DNA from: a virus
Strand: one strand, 5' to 3'
Length of the DNA stretch: 33,718 bases
Virus record (IMG/VR): IMGVR_UViG_3300025890_000067
Span: 1-33,718 of that record
A program made the position numbers and the translations under genes. The notes beneath the pieces were generated by a model. That model was not told the DNA's origin and searched no databases. It saw only the letters and a list, made by a program, of their open reading frames with translations. Within the stretch, counting starts at the first letter, position 1; the number at the start of each line of letters is the position of its first letter. Below, piece after piece: positions 16,846-25,071 of the stretch.

Positions 16846-18762
16846 TTAACCACTGCTATCCCAATCAAATGTTTGAGATGGATTTGGCCCAGAAGACCCA
16901 GATTTTCTAAACACATAAGCTCCGATTCCTGTTGAATGAGTCATACCGCCTGAAGTTTTTGTGCCCCCACCCGTAAATTCACTGTTATTTACAGCATTGG
17001 TTGCGTTCGTAGCTAGTGAGGAGAGTGCAGTGTCATATAGCTTAAAGTTTATATTGGTATCACTCCAAGAGGGGTCATTAGAAAATTTCAAAGCAGAGGT
17101 GTCAGAGTCTATGTTGTTGTCTACTAAAAACAACTTAGCCGTATTTGAGTAAACTGCACCCGCATCTGTAAATCTATTTGATGCCCAAAGTATTTTTTTG
17201 TTGGTGCTACCATCGTTGTCATAGTTAGATACAACTAAACGTCCATTTATATCAGCCGCCGTATCTGGCGCTTGATAGTCATTTGATGGAGAGTGGCCAG
17301 CCTGAACCTCTGGAACAATATAAGTACCGTTGCTGTCAGTAGCTGTCGTAGGGTTATTTATTTTAATTTTAAGCATAATCGCAGCGTCATCTTCACCAGA
17401 ACCAGAATGCCCAAAGTCAGTAATGTGATCTGCGTTGTTTATAACTAACTGCAACCACATGTGATCACCATTAATAACTCCTAAACTACCCAGTTGTAAT
17501 TTGGGTTGTGTAGAAGAGATGTAGTTTTCTAGGGGATAAAATAAACTACGATACCACTTTTGTGGTACTAGGCTTGAATTAAGTTTTAAAATACTCAACA
17601 CCCCAGAGTAAAATGTAGTACCTGAATTAGTAGTGTTGGAGTAACCAGAGCTGTTATGTTCTAAAAAAGCAACCCATATATTATCACTGCTATCACACAT
17701 TATTGTTGGCCCAGAAGTCAGCATGGAACCGGGGTTATTACCTGCACCTGAATATAGGGGAGTACCAGTACTAACAATACGCCCCGCTGTATTCACTAAA
17801 CCATTAGAAGATGCGTTCCAATCTAAACCGCTAAACTTACAAAAGTGCATACCCCCACTATAGGTACCTGCAGTAATAGTACTTGAAATAACTATCTCGT
17901 TATTATTGTTTATAATAGGCTTTTTACACATTCTGGTACTCACACTCTGTGGGTTGCACGAATGTACATAGGGGGTTCCAGTACCTGAAGGGTCAAATTT
18001 TGTTATTAGGTAATTTACATAAGATGCGTGACTGCTTTCCATAGGCTGAGTAAGTGCAACAGGGGTACCATTATCGCTACATACACCTCCAAAACACGCT
18101 ATGCTAAAGTTGTAAGGTGAGCCATCGCCTAATGTTACTCTCCAATTCCAATCCACTGCACCTCTTGTAGTAGACGTACCCTCTAGGTTTGTCTCGAACT
18201 GCATGGCCCCGAGATGCCAGTCATAATAGTTACTTAAATAATGGTAAAACACTATACCCTTACCGCCGTAACTGCTTGTATTTCTGTTAGGTATGTAGTC
18301 GTCAGGGTATGTAAGACCCCCACCAGATGTATATCTATTGCCCCAAGAAGGATTATGCCGCCAACCATAACTTACAGATTGGCTGCCATATAAACTAGAA
18401 GCAGGTGTTAGAGCCATGTGAGTGTCAACATCCCAAGTAGCCCCGTTAATATAATGACGGTAACCATAGTTTTCAGATTTGTGTATAACCGAAACCTTAT
18501 CACCGTTTTGACTTGCTGATACTTTAGGCCAACTTAAATATTGGTTATTCTGATTACTTGTACCATCCCAATACGCAAACTGAAAATTACTTACACTGCT
18601 ACTAGCACCATACCACTCTGAAAAAGACATCTGAGCACCGCTAGATTTGCTAATCAGTCCACGAATATCTGTATCATTGGTAGAGGCTTGAGTACCTGTA
18701 GTACCCCCTGCTTCTACGTGAATATCGTTTAAACTAATAGCTCCCGATGTCTGTAAGGCCAT
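16846..18762 (-). CDS. 638-aa tail fibre / appendage protein
   Basis: The first ~55 residues (MALQTSGAISLNDIHVEAGG, then DTDIRGLISKSSGAQMSFSEWYGA) match a lead sequence I know from many marine phage tail and appendage proteins, probably the virion-attachment part. The remaining ~580 residues are rich in Ser, Gly, Asn, Trp and Tyr, strongly beta in character, and look like a large receptor-binding body. Examples are YWDGTSNQNNQYLSWP, MHFCKFSGLDWNAS and IMCDSSDNIWVAFLEHNSSG, the last suggesting propeller-like blades. GGAG lies seven bases before the ATG. It follows the 112-aa gene by three bases, a common phage pairing of fibre and small partner. The receptor cannot be inferred. Confidence 0.65.
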   Translation of the reverse strand: MALQTSGAISLNDIHVEAGGTTGTQASTNDTDIRGLISKSSGAQMSFSEWYGASSSVSNFQFAYWDGTSNQNNQYLSWPKVSASQNGDKVSVIHKSENYGYRHYINGATWDVDTHMALTPASSLYGSQSVSYGWRHNPSWGNRYTSGGGLTYPDDYIPNRNTSSYGGKGIVFYHYLSNYYDWHLGAMQFETNLEGTSTTRGAVDWNWRVTLGDGSPYNFSIACFGGVCSDNGTPVALTQPMESSHASYVNYLITKFDPSGTGTPYVHSCNPQSVSTRMCKKPIINNNNEIVISSTITAGTYSGGMHFCKFSGLDWNASSNGLVNTAGRIVSTGTPLYSGAGNNPGSMLTSGPTIMCDSSDNIWVAFLEHNSSGYSNTTNSGTTFYSGVLSILKLNSSLVPQKWYRSLFYPLENYISSTQPKLQLGSLGVINGDHMWLQLVINNADHITDFGHSGSGEDDAAIMLKIKINNPTTATDSNGTYIVPEVQAGHSPSNDYQAPDTAADINGRLVVSNYDNDGSTNKKILWASNRFTDAGAVYSNTAKLFLVDNNIDSDTSALKFSNDPSWSDTNINFKLYDTALSSLATNATNAVNNSEFTGGGTKTSGGMTHSTGIGAYVFRKSGSSGPNPSQTFDWDSSG

Positions 18763-18765
18763 TGA

Positions 18766-19104
18766 TTAACTCCAAGGCATGTCAGGTTCTTGTACGGTTT
18801 GTTCGTCAATCTGGCTTTGGATTTGCCCATTTACATGCTCCTCGTATCCACCAACAACAACAGCTTGTATCCAGCCCAATACCGTTGCCTCAGTAAGATC
18901 TGCAAAAGCTACAAACGTATCTGCTGGTGTGTTTGCTGCCGTGAAGGGCGTTGCGCCAGAAAAACTACCAGTGTTTCCATCAGAGTCAGTACCAGTTTTT
19001 TTCCAATATGTTTGAACCACAGCGTTTGCTAATGCATCACCATCAGCGTTAGTTTGGTTTTGGGTTTTGAGGGATGTGATTTCCCAAGTGTATGTCATGC
19101 TCAT
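18766..19104 (-). CDS. 112-aa conserved fibre-associated protein
   Basis: Reads MSMTYTWEITSLKTQNQ, then AVVQTYWKKTGTDSDGNTGSF, ATVLGWIQAVV and GYEEHVNGQIQSQI. The combination is one I recognise from a small, widely conserved family of unknown function in marine phages, usually next to tail fibre genes. GGAG seven bases upstream of the ATG supports this start; a second ATG two codons later is also possible. It is sandwiched between the S74 fibre and the 638-aa fibre with gaps of one and three bases. A tail-fibre assembly or accessory role is inferred from position alone. Confidence 0.65.
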   Translation of the reverse strand: MSMTYTWEITSLKTQNQTNADGDALANAVVQTYWKKTGTDSDGNTGSFSGATPFTAANTPADTFVAFADLTEATVLGWIQAVVVGGYEEHVNGQIQSQIDEQTVQEPDMPWS

Positions 19105-19105
19105 T

Positions 19106-22100
19106 CTAATTCTCCAATTTTTCTAAGCGTGATTTGAGAGTTTCAATTTGATCTTGTTGTTCTTTGACCGCTTCGATCAGCAACGGTACAAGCTTGGCAT
19201 AATCTACGGTTTTGTAGCCGTGCCCTATGGCTGCGTCTGTAACGACCTCTGGCATAACAGCTTCAACTTCTTGAGCCGACACGCCGACTTGGCGGTTGTC
19301 TTTGTAACCTAGCGTTTGAGCTTTTTTGTTTGCTGTGTAATAGAAGCCGTTAAGCTGAGAGACTTTCTCTAAGGGGCTATCAATGTTACCTTCGATGTCT
19401 TTTAGACGTTCATCTGAGTAATAGGCTACGATGTTTCCAGCGACCCTGATGCTGTCGCCTGTACTTGAAGGATCGACATAGAAACCTGTATTAACTTGGT
19501 CATAAAAAGCAAAAGCACGAACATCAGCACCGCTGTCGTACATGCGGATGCCGCCGCCATCTACGGTTACAGTTTTGTTAAAATAAAACGTAGGCCTATC
19601 TGTATTGATATGAGCATAGGAGCTATTTGCTGGCCCTAACTCTATGTATCCATAGCTAGTAGCTACTCTTAGGTAAACGCCGTTTTGAGAAAGGGTTGGA
19701 CTACTATCACCAAAGTCGATTGCGTTTAGGCGTGACGTACTTGCTGGATCAACGTAGTAAGAGGTGTTGGCACTATCGTAGAAGATAGGCCCACGAACAC
19801 TAGAATTGTGGAATAGCTGTCCACTGCTTATACCTGACACAGTTGACCCAGCACCCTTAACTCTAAAGCCATAATTAAAGCTTGAACCCATGCGAATATC
19901 TACGCCGTATTCAGATGAGTTGCCATTGTACTTGTCTACGATCAAACCCCAATCGTTATTGTTTGTAGCTGTAACGTAAACAGTACCATCGGTAGAAGAA
20001 TTTCCAGTACCACCGTCTACGGTTATCTGAGCCATTCTGCTATTACTGTCAGGGTGAATATAAAAACTAGTGTTATTACTGTCGTAGTAGATAGGGGCAC
20101 GAACACTTACATAGTTAATAAGATTGCCATCCATATCAAGCCGCATTCTCTCCGACCAGTCGGTAGACGCATCAGCGGTATTGTTTGTATAGAATGCAAG
20201 ACCTGACCTAAAATAGTTGCCTTCACCTATCTGTAAGATGCCAGCGGATCGTTTGGTATAACTTGTATACAGAGGTGCCCAAGTAATACCTGTACCAATA
20301 TTATTTGAGGTTCCAGCGGAATTACCGTTATTTATACCAAAATACAGTTGGTTATTTTGAGTAGTGCTGTTTTGTGTTCTGGTATCAATATTACCTTTAA
20401 TACGAACACTGCTGCCTGTGCTTGCAGGATCAACGTAGTAAGTTGTATCGTTACTATCGTAGAAAATAGGTGCACGCACAGATTGATTAAAGTTAACCTG
20501 AGTAAATGCACTATCAATAGTTAATTGGTTGCTCGTCCAGCTAGAACCAATATGAGCATACTCACTGTCTCTCTGATAAAGTTGCAAGTCTCTGCTTTGA
20601 CCTGAACCACCTAAAATTCTTAATTTATTATGGTAGCCTCCACTCTGTGCCGTAACACCAGTTGGACTTGTGCCAAACATAAAAATGTCATTTTGACCAT
20701 CACCAGTTAATGTGCCTGCCCCCAAAACAGCACCGCCAACGTGGGTTAAATCACCAGTAAAAGTATCGTTTGCATCACTTCTCAGATAACTAGAACCCTG
20801 CACACCATCAAGTAAGTCTGCATCAAGGCCAGAGCCGCTTCCATCATTACCGCTATCCCAAATAGTTCTCCACGATGTCCAGCTATCAGTAGGTGATGCG
20901 CTATTATCCGCATTTCTAACTCTTAAATAGTTGCCACCATTCGCAGCGCCATGACCACAATAAAGTTGGAAATCACCGCCTGCGTCAGCGCCGCCTCTAC
21001 CCCCAACATGAAGAACAACGCCATACTCAGGCCAGCCCTCTACGCTACGAACAAAAGAAGTCTGAACACCTGTCACACCATCTACTGTAGGATAGTTACC
21101 TGCCGTAGTAGAATTGCTCCATACGTAGTTACCTGATGTTTTAAGTATTTTGTGGCTGTGACTATCGTTAGCTACCGTAGCAGCTAGTGAAGCATTGCCT
21201 GAGCCATCCCAGCTTACTGAACCAGTGACATCGCCTGTGAGGGATAATGTACGGGCTGTAGTCCATGCATCTGCATTAGGGTGGTAGCCATCGTGGAATA
21301 CAGTGTCACCTTGTGCGTAGCTATTTACACTGCCTCCATTGTTATAACGCAGTGTACCACCAACACTACCTAAGAACGCATCTGTACCAAAACCTGACTG
21401 GTTGTCTGTTCCAGTACCTTCTGTCAGTTCAAGACGCTCAGCAAGGACTTGAATTGTGTAGTTTGAAGAGTGGTCAATATGAATTTGAGGCTTTTCTGGA
21501 CTGCCACCAATAATAAATTCTGGATGGTTCGATGATGTTCCGCTTTGGTAAGTAACGTTTACTTTCCAAGTGCCATTTTGGTTCCAGTACACTGCGGTTG
21601 CACTTTGATCTGTACCAGTGCCGTCGATATGCGCATGGAAGCGATAGGCACCGCCACTGGGTAATGAATTTCCATCATGGTAAAGCAATTCTTTAGGTGA
21701 TGTATTATTTACAACATAGCTGCGCTTCCAAGTGTGATATTCGTTGCCAATGCTGTAACCACCATCTGGCAATATCAGACGACCTGTCATCGTATCGCCA
21801 GTGACATTCACAAAGCGGCTATCTGCTTCTGTCTCAGTGTAATAGCGCCCATCGTGCGTATGACTATCGTTTGCAACAGTTACACTAAGCGTAGCATTAG
21901 CAGAACCATCCCAAGATACACTACCAGAAGCATCGCCTGAGAGTGAGAGCGTTCTAGCGGTTGTCCACTTATCTGCGTTGGGGTGGTAGTGATCACTAAA
22001 ATACTGTGTCCAACTTGTATCCCATGTGCCGCCAGTCTTGCGTCTACCGTACAATGAAACTTTGTTAGCCGCACCGCCGTATGTCTGTACTAACTGTTGG

Positions 22101-23284
22101 GGCTGGCTACCATCTGGGATCACAAACATAGCGCCATATGTCGCTGGACTATTAGATGGGTTAGAACCACCCCAATGCGCTAATGCTCTGACATTGTAAC
22201 TGTTTAAATCATTAGAGGAAGACAAAGATGTTGAGGTAATATTTCCAAAAACATGAGTATGGCTGTCATTCGCCACCGTCACACTCAGTGTAGCATTAGC
22301 AGAGCCATCCCAAGAGACAGAACCAGATGCATCACCACTTAAAGAGAGTGTACGTGCTGTAGTCCATTTGTCAGCGTTGGGGTGGTAGCCATCATGGAAT
22401 AGTTTTTGGTGACTACCGCCGTTGTAGTAGCGTGGCTCATGCTCAAAAGACCAAAACCCACCAGCGTTATACACCCTAGAATTAGTAACATCATCACGCT
22501 GTAAATCTATAGCCCAAGGCGAACCATTTGTAGCTGACAGCCTTAAGATTCCAGAAGTGTTGGTGTCTACGGTTAGGGGTGCCGTCATCGTGCCGCCAGC
22601 TAAAGGCAGTTTAGTAGCAATAGAGTTAGTTACAGTAGTGCTAAAGTTAGCATCATCGCCTAAAGCTGCTGCTAATTCATTAAGAGTATCTAAAGTAGAA
22701 GGTGCTGAGTCAACAAGGCTAGATACTTCTGTATCTACATACTGCTTTGTAGCGGCTCCTAATGCAGCACTAGGGTTAGCATTAAGTACTAGATTACCTG
22801 TCATAGTACCGCCAGATCGCATTAGAGCACCAGCAGAAGTTACATTAGCTGTGTCCGTTACATCTGCACTAGCTTCAACACCATCTAGCTTAGTTCCATC
22901 TGCTGCTATATCTCTACCGTCTACAGTACCTGTAACTGTAATATTAGCAAAAGCAGCATCCTCACCTGAAACAATAGCTTTGCTTGCAGGGTAAGTCATA
23001 AACACATCTTTAGTACCTGCAGAAAAAGTAACTGCAGATGTACCGTTAGAACCTGCTAACACTGTAGTGCGTGAAAGTGTATTACCAGTATTCCAAGTAC
23101 CTAGTCCTACTTCCCACTCATCAACTCCAGAAGATGCATGGGCAATGGCATAAAAAGTCGTGTCTCCATTAGAAAGGTAGGACTGAAAAGTATCAAAGGT
23201 GGCTAGTGCACCACCTAAAGATATGTTTCCAGTACCTGTAGTCGTAGTCGATTCTTTGACACGATCTTTTAAAATAAATGCCAT
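19106..23284 (-). CDS. 1392-aa tail fibre with C-terminal S74 intramolecular chaperone
   Basis: The largest protein in the window. The N-terminal ~130 residues (DRVKESTTTTGTGNISLGGA, WEVGLGTW, LSRTTVLAGSNGTSAV) are a common phage fibre attachment module. Shaft sequences follow, including GGTMTGNL-type repeats, three copies of a 44-residue unit starting HPNAD, and four copies of a FYDSNxTxYYVDPAST-type unit near residues 940, 1065, 1170 and 1260. The C-terminal 103 residues are a Peptidase_S74 chaperone: SDERLKDIEGN starts at Ser1290, with Lys1295 five residues on. This is the Ser/Lys spacing used for self-cleavage in endosialidase-type fibres. The domain ends in a coiled coil (EQQDQIETLKSRLEKLEN). 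It would help the fibre trimerise and is then released. AAGG lies nine bases before the ATG. Confidence 0.9.
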   Translation of the reverse strand: MAFILKDRVKESTTTTGTGNISLGGALATFDTFQSYLSNGDTTFYAIAHASSGVDEWEVGLGTWNTGNTLSRTTVLAGSNGTSAVTFSAGTKDVFMTYPASKAIVSGEDAAFANITVTGTVDGRDIAADGTKLDGVEASADVTDTANVTSAGALMRSGGTMTGNLVLNANPSAALGAATKQYVDTEVSSLVDSAPSTLDTLNELAAALGDDANFSTTVTNSIATKLPLAGGTMTAPLTVDTNTSGILRLSATNGSPWAIDLQRDDVTNSRVYNAGGFWSFEHEPRYYNGGSHQKLFHDGYHPNADKWTTARTLSLSGDASGSVSWDGSANATLSVTVANDSHTHVFGNITSTSLSSSNDLNSYNVRALAHWGGSNPSNSPATYGAMFVIPDGSQPQQLVQTYGGAANKVSLYGRRKTGGTWDTSWTQYFSDHYHPNADKWTTARTLSLSGDASGSVSWDGSANATLSVTVANDSHTHDGRYYTETEADSRFVNVTGDTMTGRLILPDGGYSIGNEYHTWKRSYVVNNTSPKELLYHDGNSLPSGGAYRFHAHIDGTGTDQSATAVYWNQNGTWKVNVTYQSGTSSNHPEFIIGGSPEKPQIHIDHSSNYTIQVLAERLELTEGTGTDNQSGFGTDAFLGSVGGTLRYNNGGSVNSYAQGDTVFHDGYHPNADAWTTARTLSLTGDVTGSVSWDGSGNASLAATVANDSHSHKILKTSGNYVWSNSTTAGNYPTVDGVTGVQTSFVRSVEGWPEYGVVLHVGGRGGADAGGDFQLYCGHGAANGGNYLRVRNADNSASPTDSWTSWRTIWDSGNDGSGSGLDADLLDGVQGSSYLRSDANDTFTGDLTHVGGAVLGAGTLTGDGQNDIFMFGTSPTGVTAQSGGYHNKLRILGGSGQSRDLQLYQRDSEYAHIGSSWTSNQLTIDSAFTQVNFNQSVRAPIFYDSNDTTYYVDPASTGSSVRIKGNIDTRTQNSTTQNNQLYFGINNGNSAGTSNNIGTGITWAPLYTSYTKRSAGILQIGEGNYFRSGLAFYTNNTADASTDWSERMRLDMDGNLINYVSVRAPIYYDSNNTSFYIHPDSNSRMAQITVDGGTGNSSTDGTVYVTATNNNDWGLIVDKYNGNSSEYGVDIRMGSSFNYGFRVKGAGSTVSGISSGQLFHNSSVRGPIFYDSANTSYYVDPASTSRLNAIDFGDSSPTLSQNGVYLRVATSYGYIELGPANSSYAHINTDRPTFYFNKTVTVDGGGIRMYDSGADVRAFAFYDQVNTGFYVDPSSTGDSIRVAGNIVAYYSDERLKDIEGNIDSPLEKVSQLNGFYYTANKKAQTLGYKDNRQVGVSAQEVEAVMPEVVTDAAIGHGYKTVDYAKLVPLLIEAVKEQQDQIETLKSRLEKLEN
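21152..22384 (-). repeat. Three dispersed 132-bp (44-aa) repeats in fibre gene
   Basis: Copies lie at 22384-22253 (residues 301-344), 21985-21854 (434-477) and 21283-21152 (668-711). Each begins HPNADxWTTARTLSL, continues with GSVSWDGS and ends in VANDSHTH or VANDSHSH. The first two copies are nearly identical as peptide; the third has GDVTGS for GDASGS and other changes. They alternate with unique segments, so each copy probably caps or links one receptor-facing domain. Confidence 0.9.
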
Positions 23285-23298
23285 TATTTATTGCCTTA

Positions 23299-23736
23299 TC
23301 AGCTAATACGAATTACTGCGTTTGAAGCATCTGCTGCTGGGAATACAACAGTAAAGTCACCTGCAGTAGAAGTTACAGTTGAACCAAAGTTAAATACTGC
23401 AATAGCTTTATTTGACTGAGATGAATTGTATATAATAGCTCCATCTGCTGATATAGTTAAGTTAGAAAAAACTTCATCTGCAAAGTCAACAAAAGCTGTT
23501 GTGCCTGATAGTGTAATACTAGCAGAGTCAAGTACTTGACCCCCCGCTGAGTAGTTAGTTCCTGATGCTTCATCAGAGTTTCCTGTGACATCAGAGTAGT
23601 TAGCTGTAGCTGCACCATAGGTGCCAGAAGGTGAGGCTTTAATCAGAGCTACTTTTAAACTGTCTGTATCTAAATCGTGAACACCGCCAAGTAGCTCTTG
23701 CTTAAACGTGTTACACATTGCTGTAGTAATAGCCAT
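23299..23736 (-). CDS. 145-aa conserved small virion protein
   Basis: Begins MAITTAMCNTFKQELLGGVHDLDTDSLKVALIKAS and continues with beta strands (YSAGGQVLDSASITLSGTTAFVDFADEVFSNLTISADGAIIYN), ending in AVFNFGSTVTSTAGDFTVVFPAADASNAVIRIS. I recognise this as a very common marine phage protein of one beta domain, found beside coat or tail fibre genes. It has no assigned biochemical role; decoration of the head or attachment to fibres are both possible. AAAGGA lies eight bases before the ATG. Upstream is a terminator-like hairpin that may limit read-through from the coat gene, and the S74 fibre gene begins 14 bases downstream. Confidence 0.75.
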   Translation of the reverse strand: MAITTAMCNTFKQELLGGVHDLDTDSLKVALIKASPSGTYGAATANYSDVTGNSDEASGTNYSAGGQVLDSASITLSGTTAFVDFADEVFSNLTISADGAIIYNSSQSNKAIAVFNFGSTVTSTAGDFTVVFPAADASNAVIRIS

Positions 23737-23765
23737 TGAAGGTATCCTTTATAAACAAAGCACAA

Positions 23766-23791
23766 AGGGGCCAGCACATAGGCCAGCCCCT
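23766..23791 (-). terminator. Terminator-like hairpin after the coat gene
   Basis: On the minus strand AGGGGC (23791-23786) pairs with GCCCCT (23771-23766) around a 14-base loop, followed by TTGTGCTTTGTTTAT. The 6-bp GC-rich stem and moderately T-rich tail suggest partial termination or mRNA 3'-end stabilisation directly behind the major capsid gene. The next gene in the same direction lacks an obvious own promoter, so read-through must occur. Confidence 0.6.
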
Positions 23792-23805
23792 AAGTATAAC
23801 ATTAA

Positions 23806-24873
23806 TTAAGCAGCGTTGTATGCTGCAGTGACCAACGCTTGTGGGCGAAGAATTTTGCGACCATAAAGGTGCATTCCGCGCACGATGTCAGCGAATGAAT
23901 CTGGATCACGATAGTTTTCCACGTTGTTGATCTGCTCAGCAGAAGCAACAGCATCATCCTGACCACCCAAGATAACACCAAAGTTGGCGTCTTGAGCCAA
24001 AGCACCAGAAGTGCCAGCGCCAGTACCCTTAGCAGGTAGAGAGTTTGAAACGTATACACGGAAGCCGTGCATGTTGTTCAAGACAAGACCATTTTGCAAG
24101 CCAGAACCACCGAAATCGGCGTTCAACATGCGACTGTCTTCGTCTTTGAGCATCTCTACAAAAACCGGGTCAACAACGATCCATCTCCCTCGTGCCTCAA
24201 CATTAGCTGTGTCCATCTGACGAGCCATACGTGCAATAACTGTCAAAGGTGAGACAGTTGCAGATGACAGTGCAGTTGCACCTGGCAAACGTGGAGCTAA
24301 TGGAATTGAGTCACCAGTTGCGTAGGCTGTTGAAGCTGAATCAGCAGATCCTAATGAACCAAAGTCAGTAGCGTCCAAGTGATTCACTTTCAAGAATTCA
24401 CCATCAAGCTCACCAGCAGTTGGGTGCTGTGCATCACCAGAGGTAGATGTAATCAGCGCACCTGCAGCGGTGAAACCAGACATGTATGACAGTACGTCTG
24501 CATCCATTGAGTCAGCCATTTTAAATGCTGCACGATCAGATGCCAAACGAACAAAGTCTACATTGGCGAATTGCTCTTCAATGTCATCCATTTTGAAGGC
24601 AAAGTAGTTTGCTTTGTCAATGGTCAATGAAAAGTCTGAATCATCAAGTTTCTCAACAGAGATGCTTGTATGACGTTGTAGAGCGTTGACGGTTACGTCT
24701 GGCTCTTTTTGAATGCGAACAGTGTCGCCTTGGTTTGCAATCTCACCAAAATATGAGTTGTTGGTAATTGCGTTAGTGACAGCAGAGCGCCGTAGAGCAA
24801 TCTGTGCCTGTTTTGAGTAGATAATCGGAGAGAAGTTTCCGTTAAATCCACCTGATGCGGATGTAATAGCCAT
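23806..24873 (-). CDS. Major capsid protein
   Basis: A 355-residue coat protein. Residues from the N-terminus read MAITSASGGFNGNFSPIIYSKQAQIALRR, then NSYFGEIANQGDTVRIQKEPDVTV, then FSLTIDKANYFAFKMDDIEEQFANVDFVR. This is the typical course of a P22/HK97-fold phage coat: an N-arm, an E-loop region, then a long spine helix with NYFAFKMDD. The C-terminal part contains RWIVVDPVFVEMLKDEDSRM and NMHGFRVYVSNSLP, and ends KILRPQALVTAAYNAA. GAAAGGAA lies seven bases before the ATG, a strong ribosome-binding site. It follows the scaffold gene, as expected, across an unusually long structured leader, and precedes a terminator-like hairpin. No protease gene is visible nearby, so processing of the coat is not implied. 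Confidence 0.9.
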   Translation of the reverse strand: MAITSASGGFNGNFSPIIYSKQAQIALRRSAVTNAITNNSYFGEIANQGDTVRIQKEPDVTVNALQRHTSISVEKLDDSDFSLTIDKANYFAFKMDDIEEQFANVDFVRLASDRAAFKMADSMDADVLSYMSGFTAAGALITSTSGDAQHPTAGELDGEFLKVNHLDATDFGSLGSADSASTAYATGDSIPLAPRLPGATALSSATVSPLTVIARMARQMDTANVEARGRWIVVDPVFVEMLKDEDSRMLNADFGGSGLQNGLVLNNMHGFRVYVSNSLPAKGTGAGTSGALAQDANFGVILGGQDDAVASAEQINNVENYRDPDSFADIVRGMHLYGRKILRPQALVTAAYNAA

Positions 24874-24901
24874 AATGGTTTCCTTTCAATGATATGGCGT
24901 T

Positions 24902-24916
24902 TATAGTAACACTATA
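24902..24916. promoter_or_regulatory. Palindrome TATAGTAACACTATA upstream of coat gene
   Basis: Perfect 6-bp inverted repeat (TATAGT / ACTATA, 3-base centre) about 30 bases before the coat ATG. It could be an operator-like protein site, a small RNA hairpin or part of a phage promoter; sequence alone does not decide. Confidence 0.35.
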
Positions 24917-24957
24917 CCCACTTGAAAGAGGCCTTCTGTACTAGGGTAGTCAGCTTT

Positions 24958-24982
24958 GCTTTAGAGATGCCTCTCTGTAAGC
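24958..24982 (-). promoter_or_regulatory. Stem-loop in coat leader RNA
   Basis: On the minus strand GCTT pairs with AAGC and AGAGA pairs with TCTCT around a GGCA tetraloop, with a small internal loop (AC against A) between the two helices. The AGAGAGGC strand can instead pair with GCCTCTTT at 24932-24925 (8 pairs, one G-U), so two mutually exclusive folds are possible. Confidence 0.45.
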
Positions 24983-25039
24983 ACTGGGCCTATACATTAG
25001 GGTGAGTCTTATATTTGTGGCGATTGTGCTTTTAATAAA

Positions 25040-25071
25040 GCATACACACACTTTAATATATGTGTATATGC
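25040..25071 (-). terminator. AT-rich hairpin after scaffold gene, possible terminator
   Basis: On the minus strand GCATATACACA (25071-25061) pairs with TGTGTGTATGC (25050-25040) across a 10-base loop; all 11 positions pair, with one G-U. TTTATTAAAA follows. This could end part of the upstream transcript or stabilise its 3' end. The stem is AT-rich and the T-run short, so termination would be partial. An overlapping hairpin (GCTTT-ATTA-AAAGC, 25041-25028) competes for the last two bases. Confidence 0.4.

Noticed and set aside
22557-22994. 145-aa plus-strand frame
   Set aside because: Antisense to the S74 fibre N-terminal region, with no own start signals.
16846-23284. Diversity-generating retroelement acting on the fibre genes
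   Set aside because: No reverse transcriptase, no template/variable repeat pair with A-biased changes seen in the window.
24940-24997. 15-codon minus-strand frame in the coat leader as an upstream peptide
   Set aside because: No ribosome-binding site before its ATG and no sign of coding; the leader is better explained by RNA structure.
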